The notes under the pieces were generated by a model. That model made no database searches and had not been told where the DNA came from. It worked only from the letters and a program-made list of their open reading frames with translations. This document shows positions 8,192-16,769 of a stretch of 64,000 nucleotides of DNA, piece after piece; the first letter of the stretch is position 1, and each line of letters begins with the position of its first letter. The translations under genes were made by a program, and so were the position numbers. Source of the stretch: Alphaproteobacteria bacterium (GTDB taxonomy: Bacteria > Pseudomonadota > Alphaproteobacteria > JAVJRE01); assembly GCA_040218575.1 (NCBI GenBank), contig JAVJRE010000002.1, positions 248,001 through 312,000 of the forward strand. The letters are read 5' to 3'.

Positions 8192-8216
8192 GGCCCGTCG
8201 CGCGAGGCGACGGGCC
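8192..8216. terminator. Bidirectional intrinsic terminator between the rhodanese gene and dctP
   Basis: GGCCCGTCGC (8192-8201) and GCGACGGGCC (8207-8216) form a perfect 10-bp stem with a five-base loop. An A-run precedes it (8188-8191), giving a U-tract on the minus strand. The plus-strand tail is CTTCC. It sits between convergent genes and can end both transcripts. Confidence 0.85.
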
Positions 8217-8246
8217 CTTCCGTCGGTCCGGGTCCGTGGCCCGCGC

Positions 8247-9353
8247 CTAGGAGAAGTGGAAGTACTTCTCGCGGGCGGTGACAAAGGCGTTATCGACCAT
8301 GGCGGTGCGGGTACGCAGGGCGTTGAGGGCCGTGAAGAAGCTCTCCATCGCCTTGCGGGTCAGGGCATCCCCATCCTCGCGGAGTTCACCATAGATGTCG
8401 GCCGCATGACCGGCCGCCGCCTCGATGATCTCGTCCGGGAACTGACGGACCTGCACACCATGGTCTTCCACTAGAGTCTTCAGGGCCGGCGGATCATTGG
8501 CATAGAAATCCGACGCCACCTGATCATATTCCGCCTGGCAGGCAATCTCGACGATCAGCTGCAGGTCAGGCGTCAGTGACGTCAGGGCCGATTTGTTGAC
8601 CGCCAGTTCTGTGGCCAGTCCAGGCTCGTTGAAGCTGGGGAAGTAGTAGTTCTTCGCCACCTGATGGAAGCCGAGGGCAAGATCGTTGTAGGGGCCGACA
8701 AACTCCGCGGCATTGAGCGCACCCGACTGCAGGTTCTGGAAGATCTGCCCGGCCGGGAGGTTGACGACGGTGGCGCCGAGACGCTCCCACACCTGGCCGC
8801 CGAGGCCGGGGGTGCGGAAGTTGATGCCCTGGATGTCGGCAACCGTTTCCAGCGGCTCCTTGAACCAGCCGCCGGCCTGGGTGCCGGTGTCACCGGACAG
8901 GAACGCCTTGACGCCGAACTGGTCATTGATCTCGTCCCAGATCTCCTGACCACCCATGTAGCGCACCCATGCCGCCATCTCCCGCGACGTCATGCCAAAG
9001 GGCACACCGGTGAAAAAGACGAGACCGCGACTCTTGCCCTGCCAGTAATAGGCAGCACCGTGACTGATTTCGGCCGAGCCGCCGGCAACCGCGTCAAACG
9101 ACTCAAGAGGTGGCACCAGTTCGCCGCCGGAGAAGACGGTGACCGTCAGCCGGCCACCGGACATGGCGGTGATGCGGTCGGCCAGACGCTGGGCACCAAC
9201 ACCCAGACCCGGAAAGTTCTTTGGCCATGTGGTGACCATGCGCCATTCCGTGCGCTCCTGGGCGATAGCCGGCGCCGCCAGGCCGCTGGCCGCGGTTGCT
9301 ACCGCGCCACTGCCGACCAGGGCCGCGCCTTTGACGAATTGACGACGCTTCAT
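8247..9353 (-). CDS. dctP: TRAP transporter periplasmic substrate-binding protein (DctP/TakP-like), Tat-exported
   Basis: The 368-residue product begins MKRRQFVKGAALVGSG and has a twin-arginine-type signal ending near AAPAIAQ (residue 32). The mature part shows WRMVTTWPKNFPGLG, VTVFSGGELVP, SHGAAYYWQGKS, GGWFKEPLETVADIQGINFR and AAEFVGPYNDLALGF. These match the TakP-like branch of TRAP binding proteins, some of which bind 2-oxoacids. The start at MKRRQF is chosen because it opens the Tat signal. The gene is convergent to the permease operon rather than in it, which is unusual. A uronate or a 2-oxoacid are both possible ligands. Confidence 0.92.
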   Translation of the reverse strand: MKRRQFVKGAALVGSGAVATAASGLAAPAIAQERTEWRMVTTWPKNFPGLGVGAQRLADRITAMSGGRLTVTVFSGGELVPPLESFDAVAGGSAEISHGAAYYWQGKSRGLVFFTGVPFGMTSREMAAWVRYMGGQEIWDEINDQFGVKAFLSGDTGTQAGGWFKEPLETVADIQGINFRTPGLGGQVWERLGATVVNLPAGQIFQNLQSGALNAAEFVGPYNDLALGFHQVAKNYYFPSFNEPGLATELAVNKSALTSLTPDLQLIVEIACQAEYDQVASDFYANDPPALKTLVEDHGVQVRQFPDEIIEAAAGHAADIYGELREDGDALTRKAMESFFTALNALRTRTAMVDNAFVTAREKYFHFS

Positions 9354-9494
9354 GTGTAGAGTCCTCCCCTGCGTTCCAATGCCCGCCAGCATTCAAGGAC
9401 TGACGGCCGTCGCCTGCCGTCGCCACGCTGGCGGGGCCGGGCGCAGGCAGTGTGCCATGAAGCGTGGGCGGGCGAAAATGCGATTCAACGCCCA

Positions 9495-9572
9495 GTCACG
9501 ATTTACAAGGGGGGCACGATTTACAAGGGGGTCACGATTTACAAGGGGGTCACGATTGACGCGGGGATCACA
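9495..9572. repeat. 18-bp direct tandem repeats (about four copies) upstream of dctP
   Basis: CACGATTTACAAGGGGG-like units begin at 9497, 9515, 9533 and 9551, exactly 18 bases apart. The first three share CACGATTTACAAGGGG and the fourth is degenerate (CACGATTGACGCGGGG). A further CAC occurs at 9569. They lie 140-220 bases before the dctP start. The period is a multiple of three, so open frames run through on both strands, but no ribosome site or coding logic supports a peptide. They could be iterated regulator sites or a simple tandem duplication. Confidence 0.8.
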
Positions 9573-9601
9573 CTCCACGCCGGCTGACCGAGACGGGCGG
9601 C

Positions 9602-12600
9602 CTAGTTGATGGCGCTCAGGTCTGTGCCCTGCAGCCGCTCACGGTAGCCGGCCAGAAAGGCCTCGAAATCGCCGACCTCGGCAATCTGCTGGGCAATGGT
9701 CCGTGACAGGACCACGTCGCGGCCCTGCCCGCCAATGACCAGGCGGAACTCATCCGCGTAGAAGGTTCGTTCCATGGCCACCGCAAAACGGGCCGCGGTG
9801 GCGGCCAGGGCCCGCTCGTCTTCGGCCAGCGCCTGGGCGACGGCCAGATTGAGCACCAGGCTGGCAGAGTCCTGATCGAGGTCCAGGGCTGTGTCCGGCG
9901 CATCGGGCTGCACGGCGCTGGCGAGGCCCTGCAGAATACGCGCAGCATCGCCCCAGGCGCCCTGTCGCCACATCAGTTCAACCCGCAGACGATCCGCCGC
10001 CGCCGTATGGTCACCATCGAGCAGTGCCAGCGCCTCTCCCATGGAGCCCACTTCGCCCAGGGCGCGGGCATAGAGGCGACGACGCTCCAGACGCAGGTCG
10101 TTGTCGAGACCGATCATGTTGGTCTGGTCGAGAGCCTGCATGGCCTGAACCGGTTTTTGATCCAGCAGGCGGACGAGAGCCAGTCGCGCGCCGATCCGGG
10201 CGCGGGACTCACCGGACAATCGAAACTCCACCTGATGGGCCAGCAGCTCACCGGCACGGTGCAGCAAATCGACCCGCACCAGATCATCGGCCAACCCCTG
10301 AATAAGACGGTCGCCGTCGCTACCGCCGGGGGTCAGTTCACGAAACTCATCAAATAGGGCGATGGCCCGCACCGGGCTGAGCCGCACGTCCGACGACAGA
10401 AACGCCTCGGCAAAGGCCGCGCGCATGGTATCGGCCACCGCCGCCACCGCCGGATGATCGGGATAGGCCTCGACCGCCTTGCGCAGGGTGGCCAGGCCAT
10501 CGCGTGTGCGGCCGACGGCGATATAGGATTCGCCCAGTTCGCGCATAATACGAAACTCAAAGCGGTCGCCGCGCCAGGTGAAGCGAACGGCTTCCAGCGC
10601 CTCAATGGCCTGGTCGAGCGTGATCTCGCCGCTGGCCCGGCGCGCTTCGGTCAGGGCCATAACCGCGCGCGACCGGACAAACCGGTCACCGGTCTCCGCC
10701 AGGCCATCCAGGTCGGCCAGCGCGCTCGCGGTATCGCCCAGGGCAAGCGCGGTCTGGGCGGCGAGCAGAGCCCGCCGCCCGGCGCCGGCGTCACTTGCCG
10801 GGATCAGGTCCAGATCGTCCAGCAAACGGCGCGCGGCCAGGCCGTCATTGCTTTCCAGCGCCGCCTCCACCATGGCCATGGTGAGCGCGGCGCTATAGGG
10901 CGCTGGGTAATCCAACAGGTATTGCTGGCCCTTGCCGAACACCGCCAGCGCCGCCACCGGTTCACCTCTTGCGGCCAGCACCGCCGCCCGCCAGGGCGCC
11001 GCATGGGGGTCGCTCTCCAGGCTGGACACCAGCAGGTCCGCCGCCGCCCGGTCCATATCCCCGGCCAGCCACGCGGCCGCCCCGGTCAGGGCCCGAAACG
11101 ACGGCTGACGCAGGCGTTCGGGATCGCTTTCGCCAACCACCGCCAGCAGACCCATGGCTTCACGAGAGCGGCCATGAGCGAAGAGCAACTGCGCCAGATC
11201 GAGGCGGGCGAGATTGCGGGCTTCGTCGCCCTCGCCCACGCCTGTGCCCGCGCCGCGCACCGCCAGACCGCCGGCCGCGACCGCAGCCTGCATCAGGGTA
11301 TGACGCGCCGCCTCAAATCCGCCGAGATCATCGCGCCGCCAGCGAGCAAAGTCGAACAGACCGTAGAAACTGCCTCCGCCGGGAGCCGAGTCCATCAGAC
11401 GGTCAACCACCGGCGACACCAGGATGCCGTCGGCGGCGGATATGTGAATGCCGCCGTCGTCGCTCACAACCACGTCGTCGGCCACCACGGCCACGGCCGC
11501 GCCCTGGACCGAGGCCAGCAGCGTAAGTTGCGGAAACTGTCTTTCCGATTCAACGCCATAGCCAAGCGGGGTCACCGGTGCAATGCGCAGGGTGTCGCCG
11601 ACGTCGGGATCATGCAGATCGATGATGCGCCCGACCTGACCGATGGCCGCGAAAAGATGTGGCGGCGCGCCACCGTCCTGCACAATCGTGAAGTCCAGCG
11701 GAAACTGTGGCGGTCGCCATTCCGGCAGCACCTCGACCGTCCAGACGAGACCATCGCGTGACACCGTGGGCCACAGCCCCGGCGCCGGCAAACGGAGCGC
11801 GGCGGCGTCGGCCCCTTCAACGCGTTGCGCCCGGCCGGCGACGCCACCAGCCTGTTCCAGGGCTTGCAGGTCCAGGTCAGCCGCGCGGTCAAAGACAATC
11901 CAGATAAAGCCATCCCGGCGAAACACCGCGGCAGCCACCGATTGTGTCCAACCAAAGGAGAGCGTGACCGCATCACCGCTCTGGCGCACACCAACCGGGA
12001 CGATAGGAAGGCCATCGGACGGCCCGGCGGCCGGTGGCGGCGTCGCCACCGCCTCAGCCGCGGCCAGCAGGCTGGTGGGCTGCGGCTCCGCCGGGGCTTC
12101 TGTGTCCTGTGCCACAACGCCGTCCGCCGCAGCGGTGTCAACGCCAGCCTGAGCAAGCGCTGGTGTTTCTTCCGGCGGCGACATCGGCGGCCGCATGATA
12201 TCCAGCACAAAAGAGTTGTTGTGCGAGAAGTGGCGCAGATCGGAGGCGGCAGGGATGGCGAAGCGGGCGCGCACGCCGCTGCCCTGGGCATCGACCTGGC
12301 CGAGAGTGACGAAGGGCGGCAGTTCCTCCGCCAGGCGGTCCGTGGCCAGTACGCCCGGATGACTGAAGGTGACGGTGACGTCTGGCCCGGCCCGGCTGAC
12401 CACCGCATCCACCGGCTGCGGCCAGTCAAAGACAAGGCGAAAGAAGGCGCTGTGCTCGCCAACCCGAACGGTAACAGGAGGCGGGCTCGTCTCCACCGGC
12501 GTTGCCGTCGCGGCCTGACCCGCCGCGGGCTGGTCCGTCGCATCCGCAGCCGTCGCCATGCGCGCCAGGGTCGCGGCGGCCTCAGCCATGGCGTCGACCG

Positions 12601-12976
12601 CATAGAGGTCAAACACCAGCGCATGACCCAGACGGAACTGACGCAACTGGTAGTCCCGCCTCAAGCGGAAAGTGACGGTCAGGCCATCATCGCTGACATC
12701 GGCCGATGCCACATAGTCGACCAGGCCCCTTGGCACCGCCGCAAGGGCGATATCCCCCACCGGATCGGCAAAGTGAACAGCAAGCGCCTGGTCCGTGATT
12801 GCCGCCTCATAGACCACCGGCCGCCCCCAATCCACGACGATGCGTCCAAACCCGTCATGGACGCCAACCCGGACGGCAGGTTCGGTCGAGGCCGCCGCCG
12901 GGGCCGGGTTTGCCGGCAGCAGCACAAGGCAGGCAATGGCCGCGATGACCAGAGCGGCGAAGCGGTGGTGATTCAT
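9602..12976 (-). CDS. Large exported protein with AMIN-like repeats and TPR region, motor-operon associated
   Basis: This 1124-residue protein has an N-terminal signal peptide (about residues 1-28, ending PAAAS). Three similar beta modules follow near residues 33-130, 170-262 and 335-440, with patterns such as VRVGVHDGFGRIVVDWGRPV, VRVGEHSAFFRLVFDWPQPV and ALVFDLY/FVLDIM. They resemble AMIN-type envelope domains. The rest, roughly from residue 560, is an alanine- and leucine-rich helical array with TPR character. It overlaps the downstream end of the motB-like gene by four bases. A periplasmic scaffold around the stator is plausible, perhaps a functional counterpart of MotC, but homology is not shown. 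Confidence 0.72.
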   Translation of the reverse strand: MNHHRFAALVIAAIACLVLLPANPAPAAASTEPAVRVGVHDGFGRIVVDWGRPVVYEAAITDQALAVHFADPVGDIALAAVPRGLVDYVASADVSDDGLTVTFRLRRDYQLRQFRLGHALVFDLYAVDAMAEAAATLARMATAADATDQPAAGQAATATPVETSPPPVTVRVGEHSAFFRLVFDWPQPVDAVVSRAGPDVTVTFSHPGVLATDRLAEELPPFVTLGQVDAQGSGVRARFAIPAASDLRHFSHNNSFVLDIMRPPMSPPEETPALAQAGVDTAAADGVVAQDTEAPAEPQPTSLLAAAEAVATPPPAAGPSDGLPIVPVGVRQSGDAVTLSFGWTQSVAAAVFRRDGFIWIVFDRAADLDLQALEQAGGVAGRAQRVEGADAAALRLPAPGLWPTVSRDGLVWTVEVLPEWRPPQFPLDFTIVQDGGAPPHLFAAIGQVGRIIDLHDPDVGDTLRIAPVTPLGYGVESERQFPQLTLLASVQGAAVAVVADDVVVSDDGGIHISAADGILVSPVVDRLMDSAPGGGSFYGLFDFARWRRDDLGGFEAARHTLMQAAVAAGGLAVRGAGTGVGEGDEARNLARLDLAQLLFAHGRSREAMGLLAVVGESDPERLRQPSFRALTGAAAWLAGDMDRAAADLLVSSLESDPHAAPWRAAVLAARGEPVAALAVFGKGQQYLLDYPAPYSAALTMAMVEAALESNDGLAARRLLDDLDLIPASDAGAGRRALLAAQTALALGDTASALADLDGLAETGDRFVRSRAVMALTEARRASGEITLDQAIEALEAVRFTWRGDRFEFRIMRELGESYIAVGRTRDGLATLRKAVEAYPDHPAVAAVADTMRAAFAEAFLSSDVRLSPVRAIALFDEFRELTPGGSDGDRLIQGLADDLVRVDLLHRAGELLAHQVEFRLSGESRARIGARLALVRLLDQKPVQAMQALDQTNMIGLDNDLRLERRRLYARALGEVGSMGEALALLDGDHTAAADRLRVELMWRQGAWGDAARILQGLASAVQPDAPDTALDLDQDSASLVLNLAVAQALAEDERALAATAARFAVAMERTFYADEFRLVIGGQGRDVVLSRTIAQQIAEVGDFEAFLAGYRERLQGTDLSAIN

Positions 12977-13689
12977 CGCGCCGCCTCCGTGATGACGATA
13001 TCAACCCGCCGGGCGCGCCTTTGCGCGGGACCATCGCCACCGGAAAACTGACCGGAACCATGACCGCTGACGGCCGGGCGTCCGGCATAGCCGGAGACGG
13101 CAAGCGCCTGCGCCACACTGGCCGCCCGCGCCAGCGACAGTTCCCAGTTGGAGGGAAAGCGGCGGGACGGCTGCGGGTCCGTATGACCGGCCAGCTCAAT
13201 CCGGTTGGGCAGGCTGTTGAGCAATGGAGTCAGGCGGGCCACGGCAGCCTGTCCTGCGCGCGCCAGCTCCGCCCGGTCTGGCGCAAACAACAGGTCGCCC
13301 GGCAGCGATACCACAAGGCGGTCCGGCCAGCGTTCCACAAAGACGCCACCGAGCAACGGATCGGCGCGTAGCTGCTGTTCCACAAGGACGGCCACGTAGG
13401 ACAGATCCCGCGGTCGCAGAATCTGGCGTGCATCCACCCGGCCGTCTGCCTGGCTGAGCGGTTCGCTGACCTGATCGCGCTGACCGGCCGCGAGCCCGTC
13501 GACAAACTGCCACCAACGGTCGTTCGCTACCGTCGACATGGCAAACATCATCACGAAGAACGTCAGCAAAAGCGAAACGAGGTCAGCGAAGGACAACAGC
13601 CATACGGTTCGCGATGGGCCGCCCGCCTCTGCAATCGGCGCCGACCAAACCGTCCCGGTCGTGGGCTGAACCGGTGCCACGTCGCTCAT
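12973..13689 (-). CDS. motB: MotB-like stator protein with OmpA peptidoglycan-binding domain
   Basis: MotB anchors the motor stator to peptidoglycan and carries the proton-conducting aspartate. The 238-residue product has one N-terminal membrane helix, WLLSFADLVSLLLTFFVMMF, with the Asp at the MotB position. The C-terminal OmpA-like domain has RIELAGHTDPQPSRRFPSNW and ELSLARAASVAQAL. It is the best MotB candidate for the motA gene at 54063. It overlaps the preceding MotB-like gene by four bases and the following TPR gene by four bases. Confidence 0.85.
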   Translation of the reverse strand: MSDVAPVQPTTGTVWSAPIAEAGGPSRTVWLLSFADLVSLLLTFFVMMFAMSTVANDRWWQFVDGLAAGQRDQVSEPLSQADGRVDARQILRPRDLSYVAVLVEQQLRADPLLGGVFVERWPDRLVVSLPGDLLFAPDRAELARAGQAAVARLTPLLNSLPNRIELAGHTDPQPSRRFPSNWELSLARAASVAQALAVSGYAGRPAVSGHGSGQFSGGDGPAQRRARRVDIVITEAAR

Positions 13690-14456
13690 TGGGTAGCTGC
13701 ATCCGTCGCGGCGTCCGACGGCACCGCATGAAAGACAAAGCGGACCATTTCGTCCCCGGTTTCGGAATCGAGCACGATAGCAAGGCGCCCGGCCGGCGCC
13801 CCGGCCGCAAGCAGAGCGCGCGCAAGGAGACCGCTGTCCGCCACGATCCGGGACGTGGCACCAGGCTGATCGGCCATACGTACATTTGCCGCCAGATGTA
13901 TGGCGCCGGCCGGCCGGGCGACGGTTGCCGCCACGCGCGACAGCAGGGGGATGACCGACGGTCGCACCGTACGCGGGCCATCGGGCCCCTGGGCGGCGAA
14001 GAGGGCGTCGGTCGCTACATCAATCTGCAGGGCATTCCCGGCATTGAGCCGGCTGACAGTCAAGCCCGGCAAAGCGGCACTGAACAGTTTCGTCAGGTGG
14101 TTGAAGTTGGCCTCCGCCGCGTTGGCCAGCTCCGGCGTCGGCTCACTGTCACTGCCGTCGGCGGCGATACCCCAGCCCGGGGCAAAGGCCTGATTGACGC
14201 TTTGCATTACGTCGCGCGCCTTGCGCGCATCCACTTCAGAAATAGAGCTGAGCAGAATGAAGAAGGCCAGCAGGATCAAAAACAGGCCGAGATAGAGGTA
14301 GAGGTTGGCATCAGCCATGGAGCGGGACGGCACACCGGCATGGGTAGCGATCCCGTCACCGGCGACGGGTTCTGCCACCACCGGACCGCCGCCCAGCATC
14401 GCCGCAACCCTGGCGCTGGCGGCATCGGCGGTGGCGCTTTTCGGCCAGCGGACCAC
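13686..14456 (-). CDS. Second MotB-like single-span membrane protein, no stator aspartate
   Basis: The 256-residue protein has a cytoplasmic leader of about 48 residues, one membrane helix (NLYLYLGLFLILLAFFILLS) and a periplasmic domain. In that domain ALQIDVATDALFAAQGPDG and a C-terminal half loosely resemble the OmpA/MotB layout. The membrane helix lacks the MotB aspartate in the usual position, and GHTD and NWELS motifs are absent. It sits between the MotE-like gene and motB with coupled translation, so it probably belongs to the stator complex. Its exact role is unknown. Confidence 0.65.
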   Translation of the reverse strand: MVRWPKSATADAASARVAAMLGGGPVVAEPVAGDGIATHAGVPSRSMADANLYLYLGLFLILLAFFILLSSISEVDARKARDVMQSVNQAFAPGWGIAADGSDSEPTPELANAAEANFNHLTKLFSAALPGLTVSRLNAGNALQIDVATDALFAAQGPDGPRTVRPSVIPLLSRVAATVARPAGAIHLAANVRMADQPGATSRIVADSGLLARALLAAGAPAGRLAIVLDSETGDEMVRFVFHAVPSDAATDAATQ

Positions 14457-14461
14457 GGCGA

Positions 14462-15124
14462 TCAGCTCCCCTCGCCGGGAAGCAACGGCCGTCTGGCCAG
14501 TTCCGCTGTGATAATGCGCGCGGTGTCGGGCGCCATAGCGGCGAGGACGGCGGCGCTCGACCGTTCTTTCATACGGGAGACGATGTCCAGCAGAATGGCC
14601 AGTTCAAGGTCCTCGAAAATGCGCGCCGCTTCCTTGGGCTTCATGCTTTCATAAATGCGCACCAGGCTCCTCAACTCCGCCTCTTCCTGCTCGTTGACCT
14701 GTTTGACCAGGGCCTGGATCTGCGTCCGCAGGGCGGTCAGTTCGCCAACCTTGGCCTCAATGCGCTGTTCGGCGGCAATCAGCAAAGCTTCACGCTGGTC
14801 CAGCTCCTGCAAACGCGCCGCCACTTCACGACGACGCTCGGCAATTTCATCCAGAACCGCCTGTTCAGCATCAGACAGGCCAGTGGTCAGCGCGGCCGCC
14901 GGCAGGACGCCGGACTCCTCCGTCGCGGCTTCACTCCCGTCGCCGTCCGCGGTATCCGCCGCCGCCACTTCCACCGCCGTGGCCGGCGCTTCCCCGGTCT
15001 GCTCAGAGGCACGGGCAGAGGGTCCACCGTCGAACAGAACCAGACCGGTGCGGACAACCAGGAACAAAGCCGCGGCGATGACAAAAAGCGACAAAGGCCG
15101 CAAGGCAAAGGCTCGATGCGCCAT
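14462..15124 (-). CDS. MotE-like exported coiled-coil protein (MgtE N-domain type)
   Basis: The 220-residue protein has an N-terminal membrane or signal segment (residues 11-30), an acidic linker, a coiled coil (about 85-150) and a C-terminal helical domain. That domain contains YESMKPKEAARIFEDLELAI and LDIVSRMKERSSAAVLAAM. This is the layout of MotE of alphaproteobacteria, described in Sinorhizobium as a periplasmic chaperone for the motility protein MotC. The C-terminal domain is of the MgtE N-domain/FliG-like type. It sits five bases from the downstream MotB-like gene. Confidence 0.75.
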   Translation of the reverse strand: MAHRAFALRPLSLFVIAAALFLVVRTGLVLFDGGPSARASEQTGEAPATAVEVAAADTADGDGSEAATEESGVLPAAALTTGLSDAEQAVLDEIAERRREVAARLQELDQREALLIAAEQRIEAKVGELTALRTQIQALVKQVNEQEEAELRSLVRIYESMKPKEAARIFEDLELAILLDIVSRMKERSSAAVLAAMAPDTARIITAELARRPLLPGEGS

Positions 15125-15126
15125 CG

Positions 15127-15630
15127 TCAGGTCACCGCCCGTGCACGCGCGCCAACCGCCCGCCCGGCCGGCCGGCGGTCACTGGTCGGCCGCGGCGCCG
15201 CTGTGTAGCGCTGAGCGATCGCCGGTGAAATACCGGTAGTCGGCGAGCCGGCGGCGGCCGCCGCCGGGCGCCGCGCGGATGCCTCTGACACTGGCGCCAC
15301 TGGCGCCCCCGGCATCAACGAGGGCGTACGGCCCGTGGATTCCAGGCGGTGCGCGACGCTTTCACCGCGCTGGATCATCACATCCAGATCTTCGCGCATG
15401 GCGCGAATCCGCGCGGTCTCCTCTTCCCAAGACCGCTGATCGGCGGTGGATGCCGTCTTGAGGCCGGCGATAGCGCGCTCGGCGGTCTGGGTGGTCCGCT
15501 GAAAGTCGCCGAGCAGCCGCTGCAGAAGATCGCGGTCATTGCGCAACCGGGCCAGTCGGCGGTCCAGCACGAACGCATAACCAATGCCCACAGCAAGCAG
15601 CAGGATAATGGCGATATCGAGAGAGAGCAT
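15127..15630 (-). CDS. PflI/DUF6468-like bitopic membrane protein
   Basis: The 167-residue protein has one N-terminal membrane helix (about residues 3-21) followed by LDRRLARLRNDRDLL. Next come a helical segment with a pattern often seen beside fliM and fliL in alphaproteobacteria (QTAERAIAGLK, RAMREDLDVMIQRGE) and a disordered proline- and alanine-rich tail. The neighbourhood fits PflI of Caulobacter, a flagellar positioning protein. That name is from memory of synteny, not alignment. It lies five bases after fliM. Confidence 0.6.
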   Translation of the reverse strand: MLSLDIAIILLLAVGIGYAFVLDRRLARLRNDRDLLQRLLGDFQRTTQTAERAIAGLKTASTADQRSWEEETARIRAMREDLDVMIQRGESVAHRLESTGRTPSLMPGAPVAPVSEASARRPAAAAAGSPTTGISPAIAQRYTAAPRPTSDRRPAGRAVGARARAVT

Positions 15631-15635
15631 GACCG

Positions 15636-16727
15636 TCAGCGCTTTTTGTAGAGGACGTCTGAGACCTTGACCGCCATGCGGTCTTTCTGCCGGCCCATGC
15701 TGCCTTCGAACAGGACCACGTCACCGCAGCGCAAGGCCACAGGGCTATTGGCTGTGCAATCCAAAACGAAGCGGTCGCCCACCTTGAGGTTCAAAACCGT
15801 GGGCAGTGAAACCTGCTGCTGATCGAGGACCGCCTCGATCTCCACATCGGTGTTCCACAACTGTGTGGCCAGATGGGTTTCCCAAATGGAGTCACGGCCA
15901 AACTTCTCGCCCATGAACATTTGCAGCAGAAGCTCGCGGATCGGCTCCAGGGTGGCGTAGGGAATGATGACCTCTATGCGACCACCGCGGTCTTCCATGT
16001 CGATGCGCAGACGAGCCACAACAGCGGCATTGGCCGGGCGCGCGATGGAGGCGAAGCGGGGGTTGGTTTCCAGCCTGTCAAAGCGGAAGGTGACCGCGGA
16101 CAAGGGATCGAAAGCAGCGGAAAAATCCGCCAGGACCACATGGATCATGCGCTCCACCAGATTGCGCTCGATCGTCGTGTATGGCCGGCCCTCGATGCGC
16201 GCGGCGGTACCGCGACGACCGCCCAGAAGAACGTCAACGACGGAATAGATCAGCGCGCTGTCGATGACCAAAAGGCCCTGATTATCCCACTCTTCGGCGC
16301 GGAACACGCTGAGCATGGCCGGCAGGGGGATAGAGTTCAGATAGTCGCCAAAGCGCACCGATGTGACGGAATCCAGGGACACTTCCACATTGTCGGATGT
16401 GAAGTTGCGCAGGCTGGTGGTCAGCAGGCGCACCATGCGGTCGAAGACCACTTCCAGCAGCGGCAGCCGCTCATAGGAGACCAGCGCACTGTTGATGATG
16501 GCCTGAACGCCGGACGTGGCCTCGCCATTGCCGTCGCCGCCAAAGCCGAGAAGGCTGTCAATTTCCGCCTGCTCAAGGATGCGGTCGGCGTTCTCGCCAT
16601 CGTCATCGCCAGCGTCGCCGCCTTCGCCCTCTTCGAGCATGGCTTCCCAGGCCGCAGCGGCGTCATCGTCACCGGCGGGTGCGGCGGCCTGCTCTTCGGG
16701 TGCTGCAATATCGGTGGTATCTGACAT
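15636..16727 (-). CDS. fliM: Flagellar motor switch protein FliM
   Basis: FliM forms the C-ring with FliG and FliN and binds phospho-CheY. The 363-residue product has an acidic N-terminal leader of about 50 residues and then the CheY-binding type segment ILEQAEIDSLLGF. The middle domain has YERLPLLEVVFDRMVRLL and LRNFTSDNVEV. The SpoA-type C-terminal domain has IEAVLDQQQVSLPTVLNLKVG. The leader is longer than in enteric FliM. The gene sits between fliL and the PflI-like gene. Confidence 0.96.
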   Translation of the reverse strand: MSDTTDIAAPEEQAAAPAGDDDAAAAWEAMLEEGEGGDAGDDDGENADRILEQAEIDSLLGFGGDGNGEATSGVQAIINSALVSYERLPLLEVVFDRMVRLLTTSLRNFTSDNVEVSLDSVTSVRFGDYLNSIPLPAMLSVFRAEEWDNQGLLVIDSALIYSVVDVLLGGRRGTAARIEGRPYTTIERNLVERMIHVVLADFSAAFDPLSAVTFRFDRLETNPRFASIARPANAAVVARLRIDMEDRGGRIEVIIPYATLEPIRELLLQMFMGEKFGRDSIWETHLATQLWNTDVEIEAVLDQQQVSLPTVLNLKVGDRFVLDCTANSPVALRCGDVVLFEGSMGRQKDRMAVKVSDVLYKKR

Positions 16728-16769
16728 GAACCTCTCGGCGAGCTAACGGGCTGACAGGGCGCTCAAGCG

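Noticed and set aside
3391-9353. Mobile genomic island
   Set aside because: No integrase, transposase, tRNA or flanking direct repeat was found, so insertion history cannot be supported from this sequence.
9495-9572. CRISPR-like array
   Set aside because: The units are contiguous without unique spacers and no cas genes are present.
9352-9609. Small ORF with RFTRGS-type repeats across the tandem repeats
   Set aside because: The 18-base period keeps frames open on both strands. There is no ribosome site and no homologue recognised, and it overlaps the dctP upstream region.
10454-13051. Long plus-strand ORFs opposite the AMIN/TPR gene (435 and 408 codons)
   Set aside because: They lie antisense to a gene with a clear signal peptide and domain structure. 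They are rich in R, G, H and P, as expected for shadow frames in GC-rich coding DNA.
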